The position numbers were made by a program, and so were the translations under genes. Positions 39,441 through 47,795 of a stretch of 64,000 nt of DNA are shown here, in pieces. A model generated the notes under the pieces. It had not been told where the DNA came from. It made no database searches and saw only the letters and a program-made list of their open reading frames with translations. How positions within the stretch are numbered: the first letter of the stretch is position 1; each line of letters begins with the position of its first letter. This DNA is from an uncultured Croceitalea sp. GTDB lineage: Bacteria > Bacteroidota > Bacteroidia > Flavobacteriales > Flavobacteriaceae. The stretch covers positions 1 through 64,000 of the forward strand of contig CANLWK010000004.1 of the NCBI GenBank assembly GCA_947494805.1, given 5' to 3'.

Positions 39441-39533
39441 TTTTCCAACTTTGACTGTTTCACAATCAAATCCAGAAAACAAAAATTGCCATATTGAATA
39501 CTCTAAAAGAATCATTAATAAACTTTAGATTTT

Positions 39534-40742
39534 CTAATACTTTCCTGCCAAAAGTTTCATATCGCTGCTCAATTTATAGTCTATTACTTTTGCATAAATC
39601 TGTGTTGTTTTAAGGCACGAATGTCCTAGCATTTTACTCACGGATTCAATAGGTACCCCATTGGCCAGAGTTACCGTAGTTGCGAATGTGTGACGGGAAA
39701 GATGAAACGTGATTCTTTTTTTGATGCTGCACTTAACTGCAATTTCCTTCAAATATTCATTTAGTTTTTGATTGCTCATGACAGGCAATAAAAGTTTAAG
39801 CGGAGACTTACTAGAAAATTCCTGGTATTTCTGGAGGATTTCCCAGGCAACAGTAAGCAGTGGGACGTTGCTCTTTATTTCTGTTTTCTTTCTTTTGATT
39901 TTAATCCAGCGTTGTCCTTTTAAATCGAGAACGACATCGTCGAGACTTAGCCTTTTCACATCGATATAGGAAAGACCCGTAAAACAACAGAAAAGGAATA
40001 CGTCCCGCACGTGTTCTAGTTTCCTATTGTTAAACTCCATTTCCATCAGAGACCTAAGTTCCGTTTCTGTCAGCACCTCCCTTTCAACAGGTTTCCAAGT
40101 TGCTTTCCAATGGTAGAAAGGGTCTTTCTTTATCCAGTTATTGGCAAATGCGATACGTACTATCTTTTTAAAGTTGGTGATGTATTTGGTCACTGTGTTC
40201 TTCCCTCCTGCGTTGGACACTTTCAAATAATGCTCGAACATTCTGATAAAGGCTAAATCCACTTTTCTGATTGGGATGTCTTCTTTTCCGTATTCGTTGA
40301 TTATAAAATTTTCCAGATGTCTCCTTGTTCTATTATGTTGATAATAACGTCCTTTCGAATACTCCCTTCCCACCAATTCTAAGATTTGGGTATTATGCTC
40401 TTTATAAATAGCTATCAGCATCTTTTCCTCTTTCTTCTTGCCGAGGTACCTTTCTTTTATTTTTTGTGCTGAAATGGTTTTACCCTTTTTGATAAGGTGA
40501 CTATGGATATTATAAAGTCTATGCCTTACCTCGTTCAAGTACTTATTGATTTCTACGGCATTGGGGTCTAAACCTTTCATCATTCCCTTATTGGAATCCC
40601 AATCCGAGACCAAAACCTTCCGATAAATACTGATTTCTGTGCGCTTTGAATCTACCGTTATTCGAAGATAGATAGACCCAAGCCCATCAGCCTTTTTCGA
40701 CCTTTTTTTAAGATAAAACAGTATGTTGAAAGAATTGCTCAC
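39534..40742 (-). CDS. tyrosine recombinase/integrase (Bacteroidetes ICE type)
   Basis: 402 residues beginning at a GTG at 40742 (MSNSFNILFYLKKRSKKADG). Domains: arm-binding N-domain, SAM-like core-binding domain (about 100-205), and a catalytic domain with Arg in FCCFTGLSYIDVKRL, HLSRHTFAT, and the LGHSCLKTTQIYAK motif carrying the Tyr nucleophile. All catalytic residues seem present, so it may be active. It points away from the tRNA-derived repeat at 40982 and has its own tandem repeats (40851-40882) upstream. It belongs to a remnant element left of the main island. The only mobilization traces beside it are control regions A and D. Confidence 0.93.
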   Translation of the reverse strand: MSNSFNILFYLKKRSKKADGLGSIYLRITVDSKRTEISIYRKVLVSDWDSNKGMMKGLDPNAVEINKYLNEVRHRLYNIHSHLIKKGKTISAQKIKERYLGKKKEEKMLIAIYKEHNTQILELVGREYSKGRYYQHNRTRRHLENFIINEYGKEDIPIRKVDLAFIRMFEHYLKVSNAGGKNTVTKYITNFKKIVRIAFANNWIKKDPFYHWKATWKPVEREVLTETELRSLMEMEFNNRKLEHVRDVFLFCCFTGLSYIDVKRLSLDDVVLDLKGQRWIKIKRKKTEIKSNVPLLTVAWEILQKYQEFSSKSPLKLLLPVMSNQKLNEYLKEIAVKCSIKKRITFHLSRHTFATTVTLANGVPIESVSKMLGHSCLKTTQIYAKVIDYKLSSDMKLLAGKY

Positions 40743-40850
40743 CGCTTTCTATTACATATTTGACCTGAATTTCACATACAATTGACCCTTAAGCCATTGC
40801 AATCCAATATTTTAACACATATTCAACCTCATTTTTGAGGATAAAAAGTG

Positions 40851-40882
40851 CTCACCGAATAGGTCACCGAAATGGTCGCCCA
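40851..40882. repeat. tandem 12-bp repeats upstream of integrase (arm-site candidates)
   Basis: CTCACCGAATAG, GTCACCGAAATG and GTCGCCC follow each other with a 12-bp period between the integrase start and the att-like tRNA fragment. The placement matches TTGTTTGCAAA/T pairs at the island ends and TTGTTCCCGAA/T at 55592, suggesting integrase arm-type binding sites. Confidence 0.5.
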
Positions 40883-40925
40883 GCCCAGTGTTTTCGTTTG
40901 AAATCAAATAGAGGTAATAAAAATG

Positions 40926-40960
40926 AAAAAGCCCTAACTTATTGATATTTAGGGCTTTTT
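40926..40960. terminator. intrinsic terminator, original downstream end of tRNA-Arg
   Basis: 12-bp perfect stem (AAAAAGCCCTAA with its complement) and an 11-nt loop. It lies just beyond the displaced tRNA 3' fragment, so it was probably the tRNA terminator before island insertion. It may also end other transcripts. Confidence 0.75.
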
Positions 40961-40981
40961 GAATTAAAATAGAAGATTATA

Positions 40982-41024
40982 GTGATCGCGATAGGATTCG
41001 AACCTATGACCGTCTGCTTAGAAG
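40982..41024 (-). repeat. att site: displaced 3' end of tRNA-Arg (left boundary of island)
   Basis: 43 nt match the 3' part of the intact tRNA gene (55401-55443) with two differences. The two differences are compensatory: they replace the C50-G64 pair of the T stem by T-A. Sequence after position 41024 diverges from the tRNA. This is the expected relic when an element inserts at the 3' end of a tRNA gene and supplies its own copy. Confidence 0.85.
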
Positions 41025-41130
41025 CTCTTTTGGAAAGGCTTCTTCAATATAGAAATTTAAATGTAAATTATTGATTTATAGATACTTGAATTATTTTTGA
41101 TATCAAATGATATCGTTTGATTTCAAGGGT

Positions 41131-41152
41131 TTGTTTGCAAATTGTTTGCAAT
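41131..41152. repeat. tandem 11-bp repeat pair at left island end
   Basis: TTGTTTGCAAA followed by TTGTTTGCAAT, just upstream of the broken integrase. A near-identical pair lies at 55332-55353 near the other island end. Probable arm-type integrase sites. Confidence 0.55.
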
Positions 41153-41174
41153 TTTTTTTAGTACCTTGAAGAAT

Positions 41175-42394
41175 ATGAGGACGTATTTAACCCTTTTATT
41201 GGATACTAGAAGAGCAAAAAAAGATGGTTCATTTCCTATCATTTTCCGTCTTACACACCTGCGAAAAACCACTTCGATTTCTACTGGTTATTCAATATTA
41301 GAAAAATATTGGGATTATAGAAAATGTTCAATCAGGAAGACTTATTCAAAAGTGGCTTCAATTGCCACCTTAAATACCTTGCTTCTTAAAGAAGAGGCAA
41401 AGGCAAATGACATTATCAACAAGCTTCATGATAAAGGACAACTTAATTTTATGTCCATTACCCAGATTAAGAATAGAATAACCCGAAAAAGCAACTACGA
41501 TTCGTTCTATAAATACGGAGAATCATTGGCCGAGGATTAAAAGTAGCACAACGTTTCGGTACAGCGAGAAGTTACAAAGGGATTGTTTCTATTTTGAAAA
41601 CCTTTACCAAAGGGAAAGATTTGAAGTTTAATGAACTTAATTATGATTTTATAAAAAAGTTTGAACGCTACTATTTAGCTAAAGGGAATAGTATCAATAG
41701 TCTTTCAGTCTATCTAAGGGCAATTAAGGCGATTTACAACAAGGGTATCAAGGCTGGATTGGTTGAAAAAGAAGCTTATCCCTTTACAAACTATTCCATT
41801 AGGCAAACTCCAACAGAAAAAAGAGCATTGAAGATTGAGGATATTAGAAAAATCTTGGAACTAGAAATACCAAAAGACATGGTTTTGTACCGATACCGAA
41901 ACTATTTCATTTGCTCGTTTCTCTTATACGGAATGAACTTTACTGATATGTGCTATCTCAAACTGGAAAACATAATAGATGGTAGGATAAAGTTCCGAAG
42001 ACGTAAGACCTCAAAATTATACGATATTAAAGTAACGAAGCAATTAGCTGAGATTCTAAATACATATGTAAAGGGTAAGGAGAAAGACGATTATATTTTT
42101 CCTGTTATTAAAAGAGAAAATCCTGAACTCCAAGAACGAGAAATTTCTTGGGAGCGTCAACGTTATAATAGAGGACTAAAGACAATTGGAGAATTGTGCG
42201 GTATCGAGCAAAAACTAACTACTTATGTTTCCCGTCATAGTTTTGCTACATAAGCAATGTTAAATGATGTGCCTTTACAAGCAATTTCCGCTATGCTAGG
42301 GCATAGTAAGTTGAATACTACTCAAATATACTTGAAGTCCCTACCTACCAATGTTCTTGACAAGTACAATGAAAAATTGATTTCAGTGATTTGA
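41175..42394 (+). pseudogene. broken tyrosine integrase of the genomic island
   Basis: The gene starts at ATG 41175 (MRTYLTLLLDTRRAKKDGSF). A one-base deletion near 41537 moves the frame: restoring one T in GAT-TAAAAGTA gives a continuous AEDLKVAQRFGTARSYKGIV. A second lesion, TAA at 42251-42253 in SRHSFAT-stop-AMLNDVPL, removes the last 46 residues. That tail includes LGHSKLNTTQIYLK with the catalytic Tyr, and the frame ends at 42394. The gene sits inside the island, next to the left att site, pointing inward, as island integrases usually do. With two inactivating changes the island is probably fixed unless another integrase acts on it. Confidence 0.9.
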
Positions 42395-42541
42395 GCCATA
42401 ATAAAAATGGTCTAGAATTTAGATTAACAATATGAATATCTCTTGAATGATAAAGTCTAAAATAATCTTATAAAATCAAAACCACTGCAACAACACGCCG
42501 CAAAGGCTTTTTACAATAGAAAATATACCAAATTTCAACTT

Positions 42542-42895
42542 TTAGTAGAAAAAGTGTTCGGAAATTATTTTACTATCTTCAACATTATACAGGATAATCT
42601 CATCCAATGGCCATTTGTTGCCATCCTTTAGTAAAGCTGTCATTTTATAAGGTATGGCCATATATTCTTTAGCAACTATAGCATCACCAACTTCTAATCC
42701 TTCTGCACCTGCGAGATTTTCCTGCATTGCGGCATCCTTTGCCTTAATCGCCTCAACACCTTTTACAAGTGAAAAATGCTCGCTTTGTGGTTCTATATGT
42801 TCCGCATCTAGATGGAACAGTTCATCATACACATCGTTGAATTTTCCTTCTCTTAGTAGGGCTACTAATCTATTTGCTATTTCTTGATTTGTCAT
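42542..42895 (-). CDS. SnoaL/NTF2-like protein
   Basis: 117 residues forming one alpha+beta cone-shaped domain (NQEIANRLVALLREGKFNDVYDELF ... EIILYNVEDSKIISEHFFY), typical of the NTF2/SnoaL superfamily. This fold binds small hydrophobic ligands or acts as an isomerase/cyclase; no catalytic assignment can be made. It is the third gene of the operon under sigma promoter P2, starting four bases after the SRPBCC stop. It is cytoplasmic, as there is no signal peptide. Confidence 0.75.
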   Translation of the reverse strand: MTNQEIANRLVALLREGKFNDVYDELFHLDAEHIEPQSEHFSLVKGVEAIKAKDAAMQENLAGAEGLEVGDAIVAKEYMAIPYKMTALLKDGNKWPLDEIILYNVEDSKIISEHFFY

Positions 42896-42899
42896 CTTC

Positions 42900-43520
42900 T
42901 TATTTGGTTTTTACAACTGTGGGTTTATCATATTTTTTCTTAATCTCCTTATAGTTTCCGATGGAACCATTCACTTTTTCACCCGTTTCTACATAATGCT
43001 TTAAACCAACCAAAGTGCTTGACAGTTGCTTCTTAAAAGCTCCCTTTGCTATAAAACCCATAAAGGCTGGTTTGGTGCGAAACTGAAATTCATAGGATGC
43101 GGTAGAAGTTCCATCTCCATTGTCCTTTACACGATAGACAGCCTGAGAATTATCAAAATCCAAGGGCAGTTTTTTACCACCAAGAATGCGGTTGTACATT
43201 ATCATATTTTTAGAATCCAGCTGCGCAATTTGTTCGTGTGAGGTTTGTGTGCCTTTTGCGTTGAAACTACAAACCCGTTCCGCGCCTTTTTCTCCTTTTA
43301 ATGAACCAGCAGTATATTCTGAAGTATATATCGCTGGTGAAAAGTTCGATATTTCTCCATAGTCCAAGACCATTGCTTCCCATACACGTTCAGCCGGGGC
43401 ATTTATTTTCAGTTCTACCTTTACGGTACGGTGTTTCTTTTCCATCGACTGTGCAAAAGAAAATGTTGTGGTCAAGATTGCAATGGCCATTGTTACGATT
43501 GCTTTGTTTTTAAATTTCAT
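42900..43520 (-). CDS. exported SRPBCC (START-like) family protein
   Basis: 206 residues with a signal peptide (KNKAIVTMAIAILTTTFSFAQS). The mature domain has the SRPBCC pattern: VKVELKINAPAERVWEAMVLDYGEISNFSPAI near the start, GAERVCSFNAKGTQTSHEQI in the middle, and a long C-terminal helix (FKKQLSSTLVGLKHYVETGE). This fold encloses a deep hydrophobic cavity and binds lipids, polyketides or sterol-like molecules. It is the second gene of the P2 operon; its start is 32 bases after the previous stop. Export suggests the ligand is handled in the periplasm. Confidence 0.83.
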   Translation of the reverse strand: MKFKNKAIVTMAIAILTTTFSFAQSMEKKHRTVKVELKINAPAERVWEAMVLDYGEISNFSPAIYTSEYTAGSLKGEKGAERVCSFNAKGTQTSHEQIAQLDSKNMIMYNRILGGKKLPLDFDNSQAVYRVKDNGDGTSTASYEFQFRTKPAFMGFIAKGAFKKQLSSTLVGLKHYVETGEKVNGSIGNYKEIKKKYDKPTVVKTK

Positions 43521-43552
43521 CTTTTGTGTTTTAATTATGTTTATGTAAGTGA

Positions 43553-44056
43553 TTATGCGGCCTTGATGCCATTCTTTTTAAAGTACTTATTGTCAGACTC
43601 GATTTTTGCTTCCGATTGGTTACCCGTTTCGATGTAGTATTTCAGGTCGTCCATCGTCTGGTAGATATCCTTTCTCATCTTTGGTTTTATCATCCAACCC
43701 ATCAACAATCCCGGTATCGTGGCAAGAGTCACGTCCAAATCCATTGTTACTGATGCGGCATCTTGATTTAACGGCTTTACTTTCCAGTTGGCGGTTGCAG
43801 TCTTCATGATAAATGGTGTATCATCTAGGTGATATTGCAGCTCCATCTTTTTAGCATCGGCTCTATCGATGATTTCACTTACATCACCGAAGACCGTAGA
43901 GCAAGTACGACCGATATAATCGCTGCCGGCGACTTCTCGCTCTTTTGATTCATTTACAGTGCTAGCCCAATCACAGGCATCACCATAATTGGTGTAAAGT
44001 ACTTCCCATACTTTTTGGGCAGATGCGTTTACCTGTATCGTTTTGTTTACTTTCAT
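43553..44056 (-). CDS. cytoplasmic SRPBCC (START-like) family protein
   Basis: 167 residues from the ATG at 44056. The longer frame to 44143 begins with a TTG upstream of the predicted transcription start of promoter P2, which rules it out if P2 is real. The SRPBCC core is clear (MKVNKTIQVNASAQKVWEVLYTNYGDACDWAS ... GSDYIGRTCSTVFGDVSEIID ... MKTATANWKVKPLNQDAASV), with a C-terminal helix (MRKDIYQTMDDLKYYIETGNQ) much like that of the next gene, so the two are probably paralogues. First gene of the P2 operon. A hairpin (44085-44102) lies in its leader. Confidence 0.83.
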   Translation of the reverse strand: MKVNKTIQVNASAQKVWEVLYTNYGDACDWASTVNESKEREVAGSDYIGRTCSTVFGDVSEIIDRADAKKMELQYHLDDTPFIMKTATANWKVKPLNQDAASVTMDLDVTLATIPGLLMGWMIKPKMRKDIYQTMDDLKYYIETGNQSEAKIESDNKYFKKNGIKAA

Positions 44057-44084
44057 TTTTTTAAAGATTTGTGCCTTTGCGAAA

Positions 44085-44102
44085 CTGCCTACCGTCAGGC
44101 AG
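44085..44102. repeat. short hairpin in the P2 leader
   Basis: CTGCCT-ACCGTC-AGGCAG forms a 6-bp stem with a 6-nt loop, 29 bases upstream of the SRPBCC start codon and downstream of the predicted transcription start. It could be an interspersed palindrome or a leader element. Confidence 0.4.
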
Positions 44103-44133
44103 GAGCTTAACTTTCCCAAAAGCTGTTTACACT

Positions 44134-44162
44134 TTAGATTCAATAAGCGTTGTGGTGTGACA
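44134..44162 (-). promoter_or_regulatory. sigma promoter P2 (SRPBCC-SRPBCC-NTF2 operon)
   Basis: Read on the minus strand: TGTCACACCA, 13 bases, ATCTAA, with TTG before the ATCTAA box. This matches three other promoters in the island in both boxes and exact spacing. The predicted start near 44127 leaves a leader of about 70 bases. Confidence 0.7.
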
Positions 44163-44225
44163 ACTTCACATAAAAAAACTTGAACGAAAGTTCAGGTTCT
44201 TAGGGGAAGAGTATAGGAAAGCGTT

Positions 44226-44750
44226 TTACCAAGCAATAAAGTCTGGGGTTTTTATATTTTTCATTCTCAAATGTACAATGGCCTGAGCCCTATGGTGGGC
44301 CGAATGGGTAAAGACAATTTCAAGAATATTCCTATAGGTCATCCTACCTGCCCAGAAAGAGGTGGTATCTTCAAAATAAGATGCTTCCATGTCCTCTATC
44401 TCAGTTTTTAGGGCATTGAACTGTGATGTGAGATAATTTTTTATTGCTCTTTTATCATTCGTGTTCTTCGGTGGTTTCACCTTTTCAAATTTGATGGCAG
44501 ATTTACCTATGTAAGCCATCGCCTCTCCGATATGTACTAACTGCTCGCCGAATGTCCGTACATCATCAGCGGGTTGAAAACCAAAACTCGATTCAGGCAT
44601 TTTTTCAGCTACTTCTAAAGTATAAGTCAAGGAATTATCCAGTTTTTTGAGATATTCAGCTTTAAAGGAATTTTGTTGGGCGGTCATAGGTGTACAGGAT
44701 GAGAGTAATAATGTAGCTATCGCGGTTAATGGTTTTAGGAGGTTCATCAA
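44226..44750 (-). CDS. DinB-like lipoprotein
   Basis: 174 residues. The lipobox LLLSSC lies at about residue 19. The mature part is a four-helix DinB/YfiT-like bundle (FGEQLVHIGEAMAYIGKSAI, and the metal-type HSAHHRAQAIVHLRM near the C-terminus). The two histidine positions (LVHIGE and HSAHH) match the usual triple-His metal site of the family. The start codon overlaps the sigma factor stop (ATGA), so the two are translationally coupled. Its membrane-anchored position and link to the sigma factor make a sensory or enzymatic role at the envelope possible; neither is proven. Confidence 0.85.
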   Translation of the reverse strand: MMNLLKPLTAIATLLLSSCTPMTAQQNSFKAEYLKKLDNSLTYTLEVAEKMPESSFGFQPADDVRTFGEQLVHIGEAMAYIGKSAIKFEKVKPPKNTNDKRAIKNYLTSQFNALKTEIEDMEASYFEDTTSFWAGRMTYRNILEIVFTHSAHHRAQAIVHLRMKNIKTPDFIAW

Positions 44751-45625
44751 TTCAGGTTCATTAGATTCTTAATGTTTTTATCCCCTACAATATCTTCGAG
44801 AAACGTCTTTTTGTCGAAGTCCTTTTTGAAGGGCAGATTCCCATATAGTTCAGCATATTTTTCATCAATAATATCCATCATCTCATCGGTGTCCTGCTTG
44901 ATTTCTTTTCTGAATTTGGAATATTCATTCCTATTGAACAATAGATTTTTACTATTTATCACTTTATTGTTCAATGCAAAAGTCACTTTCTTATGACACC
45001 TACAGGGGTTGGCTTTGTTCACCAGACCACACTTTTCGTTCATAAAATTGTAGATGTCCCTTCTCGACCTTGAAAGCCGTTGCCTAAAATTATCCTTGGA
45101 TATATCCAATATCTCTGAACCCAGACTGTGGTCTGCGTTAAACATTTCGCCAAGGATATATACCAATCGTTGTTCTCGCGTAAGACATAGCAGCATACCA
45201 CTCATACAACTATAGTTCATCTCCCTGATGAATTCCTTTTTTTCTTCTTGTTCCATCGGTGTCAATGGTTGGTCTGGAGTCATTTCAAGGCCTTGTGCCA
45301 TTTTATCAAAACTTTCGAAGATGGATTCATTAGGGCGACGTTTGGACATTAAAAAGTGATTGGCTACAATACGGTATGCCCAAGTTCTGAAGGTACTTCT
45401 GCGCTCAAACTTGGATAGTTTCGTGATAATCTTTATCGTGGCTTCTTGGGTCAGGTCTTCAGCATCTTTAGGATGTCTCACCATTTTCCAAGCAATGTTG
45501 TAAATGAAGGGTTGATGTTTTAGTATCAGTTCTTCCAGCGATTTCTTATTGCCATCTTGGGCTTCAAGTACCAATTGCTCATCGGTCTTATCACTTGTAT
45601 ATTCTTTTAAAAATGGGTTGTCCAT
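44747..45625 (-). CDS. ECF-type RNA polymerase sigma factor with C-terminal extension
   Basis: 292 residues from the ATG at 45625; the frame extends to 45721 but across the predicted promoter. Region 2 (LILKHQPFIYNIAWKMVRHP, DAEDLTQEATIKIITKLSKF, RTWAYRIVANHFLMSKRR) and region 4 (SCMSGMLLCLTREQRLVYIL, LGSEILDISKDNFRQRLSRS) are clear. After region 4 there are about 100 further residues, beginning with a Cys-rich segment (KCGLVNKANPCRCHKK) and continuing as helices. No anti-sigma gene is adjacent, so the extension may hold the regulatory function. The gene's own upstream region carries promoter P1, identical in design to three others nearby, which points to autoregulation and a local regulon. 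Confidence 0.9.
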   Translation of the reverse strand: MDNPFLKEYTSDKTDEQLVLEAQDGNKKSLEELILKHQPFIYNIAWKMVRHPKDAEDLTQEATIKIITKLSKFERRSTFRTWAYRIVANHFLMSKRRPNESIFESFDKMAQGLEMTPDQPLTPMEQEEKKEFIREMNYSCMSGMLLCLTREQRLVYILGEMFNADHSLGSEILDISKDNFRQRLSRSRRDIYNFMNEKCGLVNKANPCRCHKKVTFALNNKVINSKNLLFNRNEYSKFRKEIKQDTDEMMDIIDEKYAELYGNLPFKKDFDKKTFLEDIVGDKNIKNLMNLN

Positions 45626-45641
45626 AGTACGGTCTTTCTGG

Positions 45642-45670
45642 TTAGATGCAACAAACGATAATGTGTGACA
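45642..45670 (-). promoter_or_regulatory. sigma promoter P1 (sigma factor-DinB operon)
   Basis: Minus strand: TGTCACACAT, 13 bases, ATCTAA, with TTGC before ATCTAA. The ATCTAA box ends only 16 bases before the sigma factor ATG, so the message would be almost leaderless. It is divergent from P4, 45 bases away. Confidence 0.7.
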
Positions 45671-45715
45671 ACTTTGATTATTTTTTAGACGATTCTTCCT
45701 TTTTAAATAAAAAGC

Positions 45716-45744
45716 TGTCACACATAAACAACTATTGAATCTAA
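45716..45744 (+). promoter_or_regulatory. sigma promoter P4 (exported SRPBCC gene)
   Basis: Plus strand: TGTCACACAT, 13 bases (ending TTGA), ATCTAA. The predicted start is about 23 bases before the ATG at 45774. With P1 it forms a back-to-back pair whose outer boxes make a 9-bp inverted repeat (TGTGTGACA / TGTCACACA). Confidence 0.7.
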
Positions 45745-45773
45745 GTAGTATAATCTAAAAAATATTAATAAAG

Positions 45774-46283
45774 ATGAAACGATTAAAAAATGTAATGGTA
45801 CTTGCAATAGCCATATTTGGACTCACCCAAATGAATGCACAGAACCCAAACGCTAAGATTACAAACACACAAGTTGTAGAAGCTTCTGCAGATGACGTTT
45901 GGGCAGAATTGAGAAAACTTGACAACATTGACGAGCTATCTAGTTTAGTGGCCAAAGTAGAATTTACCGGTCCTAAAGGTGAAGGCGGAAGTAGAGTTTG
46001 TACCTCTCCCGATGGTCAAGGAAAGTTCAAAGAGAATATTCTTGCGTTTGATGATGCAAACAGAAGTTACACCTATCAAGTTGTTGAGGGAATACCTGCA
46101 ACAGGTGTTGTAAGCAATTTTAAAGTAGTTGACTTAGGGTTCAAAAAATCAATGATTGTGTGGACCTCAACCTATGAAAAGTTTATGAAAAACCCACAAA
46201 TGAACGAGGAGCAGTTTAATGGTTTTTTAAATATGGCTTCCAAAGAGATGATTGGGAATGTAGCTAAGATAGCATCAAAGTAA
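45774..46283 (+). CDS. exported SRPBCC (START-like) family protein
   Basis: 169 residues with a signal peptide (MKRLKNVMVLAIAIFGLTQMNAQ). The SRPBCC domain follows: ITNTQVVEASADDVWAELRKLDNIDELSS, GSRVCTSPDGQGKFKENILAFD, and a C-terminal amphipathic helix (FNGFLNMASKEMIGNVAKI). It resembles the other two SRPBCC proteins of the island and is divergent from the sigma factor gene, under promoter P4. It is a single-gene unit ending at the hairpin 46302-46337. Probably a periplasmic carrier or enzyme for a hydrophobic ligand. Confidence 0.85.
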   Translation: MKRLKNVMVLAIAIFGLTQMNAQNPNAKITNTQVVEASADDVWAELRKLDNIDELSSLVAKVEFTGPKGEGGSRVCTSPDGQGKFKENILAFDDANRSYTYQVVEGIPATGVVSNFKVVDLGFKKSMIVWTSTYEKFMKNPQMNEEQFNGFLNMASKEMIGNVAKIASK

Positions 46284-46301
46284 CTCCTTCGACTTTGTAC
46301 T

Positions 46302-46337
46302 AAAAAGGGTCGTATTTATAAAAATACGACCCTTTTT
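46302..46337. terminator. bidirectional intrinsic terminator
   Basis: 16-bp perfect stem (AAAAAGGGTCGTATTT and complement) with a 4-nt loop. It lies between the convergent SRPBCC and DUF2652 genes and overlaps the stop codon of the latter. Confidence 0.9.
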
Positions 46338-47418
46338 ACTTTTTAACCACCAGTCTTTCGAGTTTATCGATAGCCACGGTTAACCCTTTAGATATTTGCT
46401 TTTTTGCGATGGTAGCCATTAAGAATTTCTGTAATAAGGTTCGAGTTGTCCAGTATTGTTCTACTTTAAGAAGTGTTCTATCATCCCCAATAGATTCTAG
46501 GATGTAGAACTGATATAACTTGTCTACGGGTGGTGGGTCAGTGGTCAACTCTCCATATATCAATTGGTCTACAGGTACATCTTTGATGACCGTAGTAAAA
46601 TTAAAATGCTTTCCATTAATCACGCAGACGTGTTCTGTTCCTGCACGAGTGACTTCATTTTCATCAAATTGAAATTCGTCCACACCATCTACCCAAAGAT
46701 GACGGAAACGATAGTTAGTAATCATTTCGAACAACTCATAAGCATCGATAGGCAGCTCTCGTTCTAGAACAAAATCTGGCAAGCGTTTAGGGTTTACAAT
46801 AACAGGTGGTTCAAAACTGTGAAGCTTTAGTTTGTTTTTTTCAATTTCGGCAAACAGATAAGGTATGGTAGTGCCATCGTAGGTATTCTCACTTTCACGA
46901 AAACGGAATAACATACTTTCATAGCTTGATTGCAGTCCTATTTCCTCAGAAAGTTCCTTACTAACAAGGACATAATTATTGCTATTTACCGAGTTTTTGA
47001 GTAATCGATGCGCTTGAATCACCGATTGACCAAAAGGTTTGCGATTGCCCTGTACGGTCATAAATTGAAGTTCCCCACAATGCAGTACAATTTTAAGTTC
47101 TAATGCTGAAGCATTGGCACAGGCAAGACACGGACAAATTCGATTGGTTTCCATCATTTTAAGATGGCTGTAAAATGCGGTGTACATCGTTTCTACCTGG
47201 GCAAGCAATTTCTCTTGGGAAGGAATATGATTTTCTTTGTAAAAGAACAAAGCATCACCTTCTACTTCGGCCAATTTCAAGTTTTGGGTGTTGGAAGAAA
47301 TAAGAACTTCCAGTAATTCAGCAATAACGTGTTCGCTGTGTTGTACCTCTGTAGTCTGTACAAAGTGAGTGAAGCCTGAAATATCAGGGATAAACAAAAG
47401 TGATTTTGCTAAAGCCAT
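46336..47418 (-). CDS. DUF2652 (cyclase-homology-like) protein with C-terminal SRPBCC domain
   Basis: 360 residues. The N-terminal half (about 1-190) is DUF2652: SLLFIPDISGFTHFV, EVEGDALFFY, KIVLHCGELQFM, FGQSVIQAHRLLKNS. It has the look of a class III adenylate/guanylate cyclase homology domain, with Asp in PDISGF and GDALFF as in metal-binding positions. The C-terminal half (about 205-355) is an SRPBCC domain (RELPIDAYELFEMITNYRFRHLWVDGVDEF). The sequence does not show whether it makes a cyclic nucleotide. It could couple ligand binding to a signal. Its start overlaps the upstream small gene by 10 bases. Confidence 0.8.
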   Translation of the reverse strand: MALAKSLLFIPDISGFTHFVQTTEVQHSEHVIAELLEVLISSNTQNLKLAEVEGDALFFYKENHIPSQEKLLAQVETMYTAFYSHLKMMETNRICPCLACANASALELKIVLHCGELQFMTVQGNRKPFGQSVIQAHRLLKNSVNSNNYVLVSKELSEEIGLQSSYESMLFRFRESENTYDGTTIPYLFAEIEKNKLKLHSFEPPVIVNPKRLPDFVLERELPIDAYELFEMITNYRFRHLWVDGVDEFQFDENEVTRAGTEHVCVINGKHFNFTTVIKDVPVDQLIYGELTTDPPPVDKLYQFYILESIGDDRTLLKVEQYWTTRTLLQKFLMATIAKKQISKGLTVAIDKLERLVVKK

Positions 47419-47792
47419 TTTTCGATTCTGTATTTAAATTGACCAAATCGACTTTTAGCCTCAAAGGTGAGGTATCGTTTCAACATCAATTTATGAACTA
47501 TTCTGGCGAGCGAATATTTAGCGGGATACCTATATCTAATTTCGGAATTGAAATGAGTGCGTTCTTCCGTACTCTTATCACGGTGTAGTGATATGGTAAA
47601 ATGGACATTTTTTAGTCCTTTGCATAAGAGCTCATTGTTCAGTTTTGCGTGATAGACATCATCGCTCGCAGAAAACCGAACCTCTGAAATGTTGCCCAAA
47701 TCACGAAAAACCGTAAGACCTTCCAATAATGCCTTTTTGACCACCGCCTTGGGTCTTTCAATAACACTATTTATATGAATGGTCGTGGGCAT
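47409..47792 (-). CDS. hypothetical protein, possible SRPBCC-like
   Basis: 127 residues without a signal peptide, basic (pattern TTIHINSVIERPKAVVKKALLE ... EVRFSASDDVYHAKLNNELL). The alternating beta pattern and C-terminal helix recall polyketide-cyclase/SRPBCC proteins, but the match is not strong. It starts three bases after the outer-membrane barrel stop and overlaps the DUF2652 start, so the three genes form one unit. Function unknown. Confidence 0.65.
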   Translation of the reverse strand: MPTTIHINSVIERPKAVVKKALLEGLTVFRDLGNISEVRFSASDDVYHAKLNNELLCKGLKNVHFTISLHRDKSTEERTHFNSEIRYRYPAKYSLARIVHKLMLKRYLTFEAKSRFGQFKYRIEKWL

Positions 47793-47795
47793 TGT

